Positions 27,087-34,872 of a DNA stretch of 42,590 bases are shown here, one piece after another. A model generated the notes under the pieces. That model searched no databases. It saw only the letters and a list, made by a program, of their open reading frames with translations, and was not told where the DNA came from. A program made the translations under genes and the position numbers. Origin of the DNA: JBMTVN01 sp046047235 (GTDB lineage: Bacteria; Verrucomicrobiota; Verrucomicrobiia; Limisphaerales; JAHDYP01); NCBI GenBank assembly GCA_046047235.1, contig JBJOII010000022.1, positions 1-42,590 of the forward strand. The letters are read 5' to 3'. Position 1 is the stretch's first letter. The number at the start of each line of letters is the position of its first letter.

Positions 27087-27263
27087 ATGAAGAACGACAA
27101 ACAGAACGAACTCACCCAGGAACAGCTCGAACAGATCGCGGGTGGCCGCGCCGCCAGCAGCACCAGTTCCAGCACCTCCCTCGCCACCAGCAGCACCGCT
27201 GCAGGCCGCCCGCGTCGTCGTCCCCCAACCCCGAGCAGCACCTCCAGCTCCTCGACGTTCTAA
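27087..27263 (+). CDS. Gly-Gly-leader precursor peptide with Ser/Thr-rich, Arg/Pro-box core (58 aa)
   Basis: Residues 1-20 form a charged leader ending ELTQEQLEQIAGG, a classic double-glycine processing site of the kind cut by C39 peptidase domains of ABC exporters. The predicted core is 38 residues (21-58), of which 21 are Ser or Thr. The Ser/Thr blocks flank a central basic Pro box (GRPRRRPPTP). There is no Cys, Trp, Tyr, Asp or Glu in the core, so lanthionine or disulfide chemistry is excluded. I chose ATG 27087. An upstream in-frame ATG at 27021 would add a 22-residue non-typical basic extension. The gene is followed by a strong terminator and then by glycosyltransferase and NHLM-type export genes, one of which has the matching C39 peptidase. 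I infer a secreted, perhaps O-glycosylated, bioactive peptide. It has no family name that I recognise. Confidence 0.82.
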   Translation: MKNDKQNELTQEQLEQIAGGRAASSTSSSTSLATSSTAAGRPRRRPPTPSSTSSSSTF

Positions 27264-27316
27264 ACTGGGACCTATGGGTGGGCGGGAGCAGAGCTGCCTC
27301 GCCGGGTAACATGATT

Positions 27317-27353
27317 GGCGCGCATGCATAAAACCATGCGCGCCCTTTTTTTT
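27317..27353 (+). terminator. Strong intrinsic terminator after the peptide gene
   Basis: GGCGCGCATG, an 8-base loop, then CATGCGCGCC forms a perfect 10-bp GC-rich stem, followed by one C and eight T. It lies 54 bases after the peptide stop and 60 bases before the next gene. It should end most peptide transcripts. Partial readthrough would give low levels of the downstream enzymes relative to the peptide. Confidence 0.93.
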
Positions 27354-27412
27354 ACTTTTGGCTTGGATCGAACCGAACGTTGCTAGCAAGGAAAAGAGTC
27401 ACAGCCTCCCCT

Positions 27413-28432
27413 ATGGCACGCAAACCGAAGATCCCCATTTACATATTCGGCTGGCCCTCATACCTCGGAGGTGCCGACACCAAGCTGGCCCACCTGCTGG
27501 GCCTGCTCCATCGCCATTACCAAATCACCGTTATTCCCAATGACGGCTTCCGTCTTAAGGAACCCGTCTGGAGCAGCTTCATGCAACGACTCGGGATTCG
27601 TTGTTGTGTGTTGAAGGACCTCCCCAGGAAACTCACCGGCTATGCCGTTTCATTCTGCAACACGCGGTTTCTGACCGACCACATTGCGGAGCAGGCCAAG
27701 GAAAGGGGACTGAAAGTCATCTGGTCCGGGGAAATGGCCTGGTGCCATCCCGGCGAGGTGGATGCCGTGAAAGCGGGTGTGATCGACCAGATCCTCTACG
27801 CTTCAGATTTGCAAAGGCAGAAACTGCAGAAGCACCACGGCGACGTCCCCGGGATGGTGACGGGCAACTACATCGATCCGCGCGATTTCAATTTCCGCGT
27901 GCGCAAGAACCAGACTTTTGGCATCGGTCGCCTCTCACGGCCCGATCCCGAGAAATACCCCGAAGACTTCCCGGTGTTCTACGAAGCCCTGGAACTCCCT
28001 GAGGCCCGGTTCCGGGTCATGGCATGGGATCGGTATCTCGCGTGGAAATATCGATGGCACACATTCGACGAACGCTGGGATCTGCTGAAGCCCATGCAGG
28101 AAACCCAGAAACGCTTCCTCTGGAGCCTCGACCTGTTCGTCTATTCCCTCGGCCAGAACTGTGTTGAGGTCTGGGGCCGCGCCGTGGTGGAGGCCATGCT
28201 CACCGGCTGTATCCCGCTTGTTCCCGCGGGACACTATTTCGAGCAGCTGGTCGTTAGCGGCAAGACCGGCTTCATCTGCAGCGACTTCCAGGATTACCAG
28301 TCTGCCGCTCAGCAGCTGTTCCACGACACCGCACTGCGACAATCGATGTCCCGAGCCTGCAGGGACCACGCTCTTGCGGAGATCTGCAATCCAGCCCATC
28401 ACCTCGCCATCTGGAAAAAGGTCTTCGTATGA
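27413..28432 (+). CDS. GT4-like glycosyltransferase next to peptide gene (339 aa)
   Basis: A GT-B-type enzyme is suggested by the glycine-rich start (YIFGWPSYLGGADTKLAHLL), a middle linker with FGIGRLSRPDPEKYPED, and the C-terminal donor half VEVWGRAVVEAMLTGCIPLV followed by FEQLVVSGKTGFIC. These match the usual GT4 layout of first and second E positions and a C-terminal G-x-x-G-F/Y loop. There is no signal peptide, so it acts in the cytosol on a peptide or lipid acceptor. I chose ATG 27413 (MARKPKIPIYIF) over a TTG 33 bases upstream. It is the first gene after the terminator and overlaps the next gene by 4 bases (ATGA). It is the best candidate to glycosylate the Ser/Thr-rich core. This role is inferred from position only. 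Confidence 0.85.
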   Translation: MARKPKIPIYIFGWPSYLGGADTKLAHLLGLLHRHYQITVIPNDGFRLKEPVWSSFMQRLGIRCCVLKDLPRKLTGYAVSFCNTRFLTDHIAEQAKERGLKVIWSGEMAWCHPGEVDAVKAGVIDQILYASDLQRQKLQKHHGDVPGMVTGNYIDPRDFNFRVRKNQTFGIGRLSRPDPEKYPEDFPVFYEALELPEARFRVMAWDRYLAWKYRWHTFDERWDLLKPMQETQKRFLWSLDLFVYSLGQNCVEVWGRAVVEAMLTGCIPLVPAGHYFEQLVVSGKTGFICSDFQDYQSAAQQLFHDTALRQSMSRACRDHALAEICNPAHHLAIWKKVFV

Positions 28433-29217
28433 AAGAACGTTACTGCTTTTGGTCAGCCGCCACAGGACCCCGGGCCCGCCTGCTCCCATCCCTCTTGCTG
28501 TCGGCCCGACGGGTCGGCGTCTTCAAGGATTTCCACTTCTGGACCGACAGGCAGATCCCGGACGCCAAAACCCACGCGGCTTCGAAGCTCAACGGGCCCG
28601 ACGGCCTGTTTCAGCTCGCACTCCTCGAGGAGGAAGTGTGTCGGCTGCGCTACGACTACTATGTCTGGCTGAGCCCGGATAATTTCTTCGTCCGGCATCC
28701 CGGAAACGTGCTGGACGTTCTGGCAGGAGCCCCGGTACACGCCACGTTCGAGGGCGATGTGCTCGCCACCAAAAACCGGGCTGAAAACTGGGAAGGTTGT
28801 TCGCTCAAGAACATCGCCACCTTGATGCGCTTCTGCGGAGTCCACAACCGTTCCATTTTCACCGCCTCCAGCGGATTTTGGATCGTCCATCGCGAGGCAG
28901 TCGAAGCCCTCTGCAACCTCGCACGCAGCTTTGGCGAACTCGCTGCCAAGGCGGGATACCCTCTCGGTATCGAGCCCCGCCTCGCCTACGCCGCCCAAAT
29001 GCTCTCGGGCAACCCTTACCGCCACACCCTGGAAGAGACCGCCGAGACCTGGGCAATCGACACGGCAGGCCACTTTACAAAGAGGTTGCCGACCGGGAAA
29101 TCCTGGCACCATGTGGAGCCCCTGAGCGAGAAGAAGTCCCGGGTCAACCCCGCCATCGCCCGGCTCCCTCATGCGCACCAAGCACTGCTCGCCAAAGCCA
29201 GGCAGGCAACCGCATAA
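28429..29217 (+). CDS. Putative GT-A-fold glycosyltransferase-like protein (262 aa)
   Basis: The product is a soluble cytosolic protein. The middle resembles GT-A glycosyltransferases: FKDFHFWTDRQIPDAKTH, then YYVWLSPDNFFVRHPGNVLD, where a metal-binding DxD is usually found after a hydrophobic strand, and later SGFWIVHREAVEAL followed by an acidic end segment. The DxD equivalent here is SPDN, so metal use is doubtful and the enzyme could be inactive or use another mechanism. It is translationally coupled to the GT4-like gene upstream and followed after 41 bases by the cyclic-nucleotide-binding-domain gene, so it belongs to the peptide export operon. I recognise no named family with certainty. 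Confidence 0.72.
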   Translation: MKERYCFWSAATGPRARLLPSLLLSARRVGVFKDFHFWTDRQIPDAKTHAASKLNGPDGLFQLALLEEEVCRLRYDYYVWLSPDNFFVRHPGNVLDVLAGAPVHATFEGDVLATKNRAENWEGCSLKNIATLMRFCGVHNRSIFTASSGFWIVHREAVEALCNLARSFGELAAKAGYPLGIEPRLAYAAQMLSGNPYRHTLEETAETWAIDTAGHFTKRLPTGKSWHHVEPLSEKKSRVNPAIARLPHAHQALLAKARQATA

Positions 29218-29258
29218 TCCGACCAACACCCCAAACCAACAGACCCCACCCCCCCAGC

Positions 29259-29786
29259 ATGAAAAAGGTCCTGTTCCTCTTTGGCGAACTCAACGATACC
29301 GATGTTGATTGGCTTGTCTCGTGCGGTCACCCGGAGCACGTCAGTGCGAGTGCAACGCTCATTCAGGAAGGACAGCAAATCGATGCCGTTTACATCGTTC
29401 TGGAGGGTTCGCTGGAAGTGACCGTAGGTGGTCCGGACCAGGCCATCACGGTGGTGGGCCCCGGGGAAGTTTTGGGGGAGATGTCCTTTCTCGACTCCCG
29501 GCCCGCCTCTACCAGCATACGCGCCAGGACCGAATCATCGGTTTTCCGGCTGCCTCGAGCCGCGCTGGAGGTGCAGCTTGCTTCGGACCCCGGCTTTGCC
29601 GCCCGCTTCTACCGTTCCATGTGCCTGTTCCTCTCTCATCGGTTGCGACGCATGACCCTGCAAACCAGCGCACAGGATGCCGCACCCGCCAACAGCGCGG
29701 ACGAGTTGGACCCGAAGGTGCTCGACGGAGTCCACCTCGCCGGAAAGCGTTTCCAGCGTCTCATACGGCACACGTCCGGATCTTGA
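29259..29786 (+). CDS. Stand-alone cyclic-nucleotide-binding-domain protein in export operon (175 aa)
   Basis: Residues about 22-125 form a CAP/Crp-like nucleotide-binding beta-roll: ATLIQEGQQIDAVYIVLEGSL, then VVGPGEVLGEMSFLDSRPAS, TSIRARTESSVFRLPRAALE. The phosphate-binding cassette region GEMSFLDSRPAS keeps the Arg typical of cAMP binders. The C-terminal 50 residues have no helix-turn-helix, so this is not a transcription factor of the usual type. It sits 41 bases after the GT-like gene and 36 bases before the TolC gene. A regulator of the exporter or a cNMP-gated accessory subunit is possible. NHLM exporter families contain related N-terminal sensor-like regions, which supports a link. 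Confidence 0.8.
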   Translation: MKKVLFLFGELNDTDVDWLVSCGHPEHVSASATLIQEGQQIDAVYIVLEGSLEVTVGGPDQAITVVGPGEVLGEMSFLDSRPASTSIRARTESSVFRLPRAALEVQLASDPGFAARFYRSMCLFLSHRLRRMTLQTSAQDAAPANSADELDPKVLDGVHLAGKRFQRLIRHTSGS

Positions 29787-29822
29787 TGCCTGACTGCGTC
29801 CAGAACTGACTCCGCCGCAATA

Positions 29823-31412
29823 ATGCGTCCGCACTCCACAGCTCTATTCACACGAACTACCCGGCTCATCGCCGGCGTGCTGCTGTGCGTAACTTGCCTC
29901 TCTTCGTTCAGCGCCCCTGCCGGCACACCTTCACTCAACCTCGAGCAAGCCATCGTGCTCACCCTCGCGCAGGATGCCTATATCCAGCTCGGCCGTGAAC
30001 AAACCGAGTTCGCCCGCGGCGTCACCCAAAGCGCGTCCGGCCAGTTCGATGCCGCGCTCGATACCGGTATCGAGCAGTCCGTCGCCCATGTCCCGCGTTC
30101 ACAGCTCGACTTCGTCCAGAGCCCCCCGCAATACAACGACGAACCCGAACTCATCACCCAGGACACCCTCGCCAGACTCCGGGTCCGCAAGCAGTTCCGC
30201 TCCGGCATCACCGTCAGCCCCGGGGTCAACGTCACTCGCTATCGGGATAACCTGGAGCAGGACAACGCCGTCAACCGTGCCAACGTCAGTTTCCTCATCC
30301 GTTTCCCCCTGATGCGGGGACGCGGCGTGGAATCTACCGGAGCCGCAGAAAAGGCCGCCAAGATCGAAGAGCAGGCGGCCCATCTCAACCTCCAGCAGGT
30401 CATCGCCCAGCGCATCCTCAACACCACAACCGCGTTCTGGTGGAGCCTCGCCGCCCAACAACAGGTCGATGTGCTGCGCAGCTCCGAAGCCCAGTCCTCG
30501 AATCTCGTGACCGCCGTAAGCGATGTGGTCAAAATCGATGAGGTCGCCCCCTCGGAACTGCGCCAGGCCGAGGCCGACCTCGCCGCCCGCACTGCCGCCC
30601 GCATCGCCGGGGAACAGACGTACTGGGCTGCCCGCCAGCAACTCGCCCGTTCCATCGGTATGCCCGTGGAGGAAATGCCCTCCCCCCCGGTTCCGGTCGG
30701 TCCCTTCCCTGAAGCCACGGTCCCCAAATCGCTCGGCCCGAACAATGCCGCTATGCTAACCCAGAGCCTCGAACGCAGGGCCGATTATCTCGCCGGTATC
30801 CGGCTGCGCGAGGCCTCCGAAGTTCTGGAGCGCGCCGCCACCCGCGACCTCCAACCCCGCCTCGACCTCGATCTCGAGGTCGGCTACGCCGCACTGGAGG
30901 AGGGGAATCGGCTCAACGATTTCTATGGCTCCCTCCACCCCGGCCTCGCCGCCGGCCCCAACGCGCTCGGCCGGCTCTCCCTCGAATGGCCCTTCCTGAA
31001 CCGCAGCGCACGCGGCCTCCTCACCCAACGCCAGGCCAGCCGTCGACAATCGGAAATCCAGCTTCAGGAACTCGCCCGTTCGATCTACGCCGGTATTCTC
31101 ACGGCCAGGGAAGAACTCCTCGCAGCTCGCGGGGAACTGGAACAATCCGAAATCGCAGCCGATAAATTCCGCGTCGCCACAGCCAGTGAAATGCAAAAGG
31201 TCCAGCTCGGCACGGCCTCGATCCTCGATGTCATCACCCTCACAGACCGGCTCAACAACGCGCAGATCACGACGATCTCCGCGCGGGCACGCTACCTCAT
31301 CGCTCTCGCCCGACTGCGTTACGAAACCGGCTGGCTGCTGGCCCAAAGCCAGAGTGCCGACCAATCCGTCAGCCTCGAGGATCTCACCACCCTGCCTAAC
31401 TGGAACGACTAA
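29823..31412 (+). CDS. TolC-family outer-membrane channel protein (529 aa)
   Basis: An N-terminal signal peptide (TTRLIAGVLLCVTCLSSFSA) is followed by the duplicated TolC fold: long amphipathic helices and strands with recognisable LNLEQAIVLTLAQDAYIQLG near the start, a central linker, and GRLSLEWPFLNRSARGLLTQ before the second half (GTASILDVITLTDRLNNAQI). The length is close to usual for the family. It should give the outer-membrane exit for the exporter encoded next. It starts the plus-strand export block, with 12 bases to the HlyD gene. No Shine-Dalgarno sequence is visible at ATG 29823. Confidence 0.88.
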   Translation: MRPHSTALFTRTTRLIAGVLLCVTCLSSFSAPAGTPSLNLEQAIVLTLAQDAYIQLGREQTEFARGVTQSASGQFDAALDTGIEQSVAHVPRSQLDFVQSPPQYNDEPELITQDTLARLRVRKQFRSGITVSPGVNVTRYRDNLEQDNAVNRANVSFLIRFPLMRGRGVESTGAAEKAAKIEEQAAHLNLQQVIAQRILNTTTAFWWSLAAQQQVDVLRSSEAQSSNLVTAVSDVVKIDEVAPSELRQAEADLAARTAARIAGEQTYWAARQQLARSIGMPVEEMPSPPVPVGPFPEATVPKSLGPNNAAMLTQSLERRADYLAGIRLREASEVLERAATRDLQPRLDLDLEVGYAALEEGNRLNDFYGSLHPGLAAGPNALGRLSLEWPFLNRSARGLLTQRQASRRQSEIQLQELARSIYAGILTAREELLAARGELEQSEIAADKFRVATASEMQKVQLGTASILDVITLTDRLNNAQITTISARARYLIALARLRYETGWLLAQSQSADQSVSLEDLTTLPNWND

Positions 31413-31424
31413 CCCCGCACCCGC

Positions 31425-32684
31425 ATGGCGAACCCCAACCGCATCTTCCGGCAAGCCGCCCTCGACCGATTGTCGTCACCGGAGCAACTCGACCAGCTCA
31501 TGCAGGTCACCACACCCAAAGGCAGGCTCGCCCTCTGGGCCTGCTGCGGGCTTCTGCTCACCGCCCTGCTCTGGAGCTTCCTCGGAGAAATCCGCACCAA
31601 GGTCAATGGCCCAGGAATCCTCGTCAATGAAGGCGGCGTCTTCGTGGCCACCGCCCGCAGCGACGGCCATGTCCTCCAGCTCGCCGTCAACCAGGGCGAC
31701 AATGTCTCCAGCAACCAGCTCCTTGCCCGACTCCAGCTCCCCGAACTGGAACTCCGCATCACTCAAAGTCGCATGACCGTCCAAAGGCTGCAGTCCGAAC
31801 TCACCGCCCTCAACCAGTTCCACACCGAGGAAGCCGAGAAGGAACGCGCCGCGCAGGACCAGCAGGTCCTCACCTACACCAGCATGATCCGCGACTTCCA
31901 AAGCCAGATCGAAGCCCTGACCAACCGCGTCCAGAAACTCGAAATCCTCCTCGCCAATGAAAACGCCGCCGTCTCCCGCGTCCAACTCCTCGAAACCACC
32001 AACAGCCTCTTCCTCGTCCAGCACGACCTCGCCCGCACCCGCATCCAACTGAAACAGATCGAGGTGGATAAACTGCAGTCCGCCGAACGCCGGCGCCAGG
32101 TCCGCCTTGCCAAGGAAGCCGACCTCATGGCCAGCCAGCAGGACCTCGAGTTCCAAACCCAGCTCCACCAGCTCAACAGCGAAATCCGCAGCCCCTACGA
32201 CGGCACAGTCCTCAGCATCATGATCAAACCCGGCCAGCTCATCAGCCCCAAGACCGCCGCCATGACGCTCCAACGACAACAGGAACGACTCGAAGCCCGC
32301 CTCTTCCTTCCACCCGACCAGGGCAAACGCGTCCAGAAAGGCATGGAAGTCGCCCTCGCCCCCGCCTCCGTCAAAAAGGAACTCCACGGCCTCCTGCTCG
32401 GCACGGTCACGGAAGTCTCCCCCTTCCCCGCTCGCCCCGACTCCATGCTCACCATCCTCGAAAACCCAACCCTCGTAGAAGAGTTCTCGCGGCAGGGTGC
32501 ACCCATCGGAATCGTCGTCCGGCTTCAACCGAGTGAAACCGATGCCGGCTACGCCTGGACCTCAGGAAAATCACCCCCCATCGATATCACCAGCGGCACC
32601 CTCTGCGCAGGCACGATCACCATCACCACCAACCGCCCGATCCACCTGCTCCTGCCCATGCTGAAAAACAACGCAGGCTGGTAA
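31425..32684 (+). CDS. NHLP/NHLM-type HlyD secretion adaptor (419 aa)
   Basis: This is a membrane-fusion protein linking the inner-membrane ABC exporter to TolC. It begins with FRQAALDRLSSPEQLDQLMQ, a stretch I recognise as typical of the NHLM bacteriocin-system HlyD family. A membrane helix follows (about residues 34-54). A lipoyl-like half (VATARSDGHVLQLAVNQGDN), a long coiled-coil hairpin (about 105-235, rich in Gln/Glu/Leu) and the matching second half (IRSPYDGTVLSIMIKPGQLI) come next. The C-terminal beta barrel ends near GTITITTNRPIHLLLPML. It is 12 bases downstream of TolC and 7 bases upstream of the C39-ABC gene, so it is part of the same operon. Confidence 0.9.
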   Translation: MANPNRIFRQAALDRLSSPEQLDQLMQVTTPKGRLALWACCGLLLTALLWSFLGEIRTKVNGPGILVNEGGVFVATARSDGHVLQLAVNQGDNVSSNQLLARLQLPELELRITQSRMTVQRLQSELTALNQFHTEEAEKERAAQDQQVLTYTSMIRDFQSQIEALTNRVQKLEILLANENAAVSRVQLLETTNSLFLVQHDLARTRIQLKQIEVDKLQSAERRRQVRLAKEADLMASQQDLEFQTQLHQLNSEIRSPYDGTVLSIMIKPGQLISPKTAAMTLQRQQERLEARLFLPPDQGKRVQKGMEVALAPASVKKELHGLLLGTVTEVSPFPARPDSMLTILENPTLVEEFSRQGAPIGIVVRLQPSETDAGYAWTSGKSPPIDITSGTLCAGTITITTNRPIHLLLPMLKNNAGW

Positions 32685-32691
32685 CCGGACC

Positions 32692-34872
32692 ATGGCACCC
32701 CCCAAGCCCAGCCCAAACCGCCGACACCCCCAAGGTCGTGTCCGCACCCCCACGATCCTCCAAATGGAGGCCGTGGAATGCGGGGCTGCCGCCCTCGCCA
32801 TCATCCTCGCCCACCACGGTCGCTTCGTCCCCCTGGAGGAACTCCGGCTCGCCTGCGGTGTCTCGCGCGACGGCAGCAAAGCCAGCAATATGATCCTCGC
32901 CGCCCGGGACTACGGCCTCGATGCCCACGGCTACAGCAAGGACATCGACGACCTCCATGCCATCCAGCTGCCCTGCATCCTGTTCTGGAACTTCAACCAC
33001 TTCGTCGTCCTCGAGGGCTTCAGTAAAACCACCGCCTACCTCAACGATCCCGCCACAGGCCCCCGACAAGTCCCCCTGGATGAATTCGACCAGGCTTTCA
33101 CCGGAGTCGTCATCGAACTCCAACCCTCGGCCTCGTTTGAGAAAAAAGGCACACAACGCGGCCTCCGCCAAATGCTCCAGCCCCGCCTCTCCGGAGCCGG
33201 CAACGCCCTCGTTTACATCATCATCGCCGGACTCGCCCTCGCCGCAACCGGCCTCGTCATCCCCGCCTTCTCACGCATCTTCGTCGACGACATCCTCATC
33301 CAGCAAAACCAGCGCTGGATGCTGCCGCTCCTCCTCGGCATGGGCATCACCCTAGCGCTGCGAGCCGGCCTGCTCGCCCTCCAGCGGCACGCCCTCATGC
33401 GACTGCAGGCCCGACTCGCCATCACCAGTTCCAGCCACTTTCTCTGGCACGTGCTCCGGCTCCCGGCCCGTTTCTTTACCCAACGCTACGGCGGCGAGAT
33501 CGGATCCCGCGTCGCCCTCAACGACTGGGTCGCCCACCTGCTCTCCGGCCAGACCGCCAGCACCATCGTCAATGTGCTCACCTCAGTCTTCTTCCTCGCC
33601 CTCCTCCTCCGCTACCACGTCACGCTCACGCTCGCCGGCGTCATGGTCGCCCTCCTCAACATGCTCGCCCTCCAGCTGTTCTCGCGAATCCGCGTCGATG
33701 CCAACCGCCGCCTCCAGCTCGAGCAGGGCAAACTCACCGGCACCTCGATGAATGGCCTACAATCCATCGAGACACTCAAGGCGACGGGACGGGAAAACGA
33801 TTTCTACCTCCGCTGGTCCGGCTACTTCAGCAAGGTGGTCAATACCCGGCAAACACTCGGGCTCTATGACGAATACCTCAACGCCACCTCCACCACACTC
33901 ACCGCCATCAACAACACGGTCGTGCTCGGCGCCGGCGCGTTCCTCGTCATGCAGGGTCAGTGGACCATCGGAACACTGGTCGCCTTCCAAAGCCTCATGG
34001 CCAGCTTCCTCGGTCCGTTCAATTCTCTCGTCAATCTCGGCGCCACCCTCCAAACCGCCACCGGTTGCCTGAATCGGCTCGATGATGTCCTTAACCACCC
34101 GCTGGACCCCCAGTGGGAAAAGACCTCCACCGCGACCAACTCCCCCGCGAAACTCTCCGGTCACCTCGAACTCAAAAACATCTCCTTCGGATACAGCCGG
34201 CGTGACCCGCCGCTTATCCAAGATTTCAATCTTACTCTCCAGCCCGGCCAGCGCGTGGCCCTCGTCGGCGGCTCCGGCAGCGGCAAGTCCACCATCGCCA
34301 AACTGGTCACCGGACTCTATCAGCCCTGGTCGGGCGATATCCTGCTCGACGGCCACCCTCGCTCTGACCTGACCCGACAGACTCTGGCCAGCTCCGTCGC
34401 CATGGTCGACCAGGACGTCTGCCTTTTTGAAGATACGGTCCGCAATAACCTCACGCTCTGGAACGACACTGTCCCGGAAAAGCAGATCGTCGACGCCGCC
34501 CGCGATGCCTGCATCCATCAGGACATCGCCGTACGCCCCGGCGGCTACGACAGCACGGTGGCCGAAAGCGGCGGCAACTTCAGCGGCGGCCAGCGTCAAC
34601 GCCTCGAAATCGCCCGCGCCCTCGCCGTCAATCCCAGCCTCCTCGTGCTCGATGAAGCCACCAGTGCCCTTGACGCCATCACCGAAGCCCAAATCACCGA
34701 ACACCTGCGCCGCCGCAGCTGCGCCTGCCTCATCGTCGCCCACCGCCTCAGCACCATCCGCGACTGCGATGAAATCATCGTCCTCGACCGCGGCAAGGTC
34801 GTCCAGCGCGGCACACACGATACTCTCCGTTCCGTCCCCGGCCTCTACGCCGAACTGATCCAGGCCGAATGA
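32692..34872 (+). CDS. NHLM-type C39-peptidase ABC exporter (726 aa)
   Basis: This is an inner-membrane exporter with three parts. The N-terminal C39 peptidase domain (about residues 18-140) has oxyanion Gln24, catalytic Cys30 (VECGAAA), His103 (FNHFVVLEG) and Asp119 (LNDPATG), all intact. The transmembrane domain is at about 165-440. The nucleotide-binding domain (about 490-720) has Walker A VGGSGSGKST, a signature FSGGQRQRLEIARAL (Phe instead of Leu) and Walker B LLVLDEATSALD. C39 domains cut after double glycine, which matches the precursor peptide at 27.1 kb. It belongs to the NHLP bacteriocin export class, partner of the next gene, which it overlaps by 4 bases. All catalytic parts are intact, so the system is probably functional. 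Confidence 0.95.
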   Translation: MAPPKPSPNRRHPQGRVRTPTILQMEAVECGAAALAIILAHHGRFVPLEELRLACGVSRDGSKASNMILAARDYGLDAHGYSKDIDDLHAIQLPCILFWNFNHFVVLEGFSKTTAYLNDPATGPRQVPLDEFDQAFTGVVIELQPSASFEKKGTQRGLRQMLQPRLSGAGNALVYIIIAGLALAATGLVIPAFSRIFVDDILIQQNQRWMLPLLLGMGITLALRAGLLALQRHALMRLQARLAITSSSHFLWHVLRLPARFFTQRYGGEIGSRVALNDWVAHLLSGQTASTIVNVLTSVFFLALLLRYHVTLTLAGVMVALLNMLALQLFSRIRVDANRRLQLEQGKLTGTSMNGLQSIETLKATGRENDFYLRWSGYFSKVVNTRQTLGLYDEYLNATSTTLTAINNTVVLGAGAFLVMQGQWTIGTLVAFQSLMASFLGPFNSLVNLGATLQTATGCLNRLDDVLNHPLDPQWEKTSTATNSPAKLSGHLELKNISFGYSRRDPPLIQDFNLTLQPGQRVALVGGSGSGKSTIAKLVTGLYQPWSGDILLDGHPRSDLTRQTLASSVAMVDQDVCLFEDTVRNNLTLWNDTVPEKQIVDAARDACIHQDIAVRPGGYDSTVAESGGNFSGGQRQRLEIARALAVNPSLLVLDEATSALDAITEAQITEHLRRRSCACLIVAHRLSTIRDCDEIIVLDRGKVVQRGTHDTLRSVPGLYAELIQAE

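Noticed and set aside
27087..27263. Precursor as a lanthipeptide or disulfide bacteriocin
   Set aside because: The core has no cysteine and no lanthionine synthetase or thiol enzyme is in the locus.
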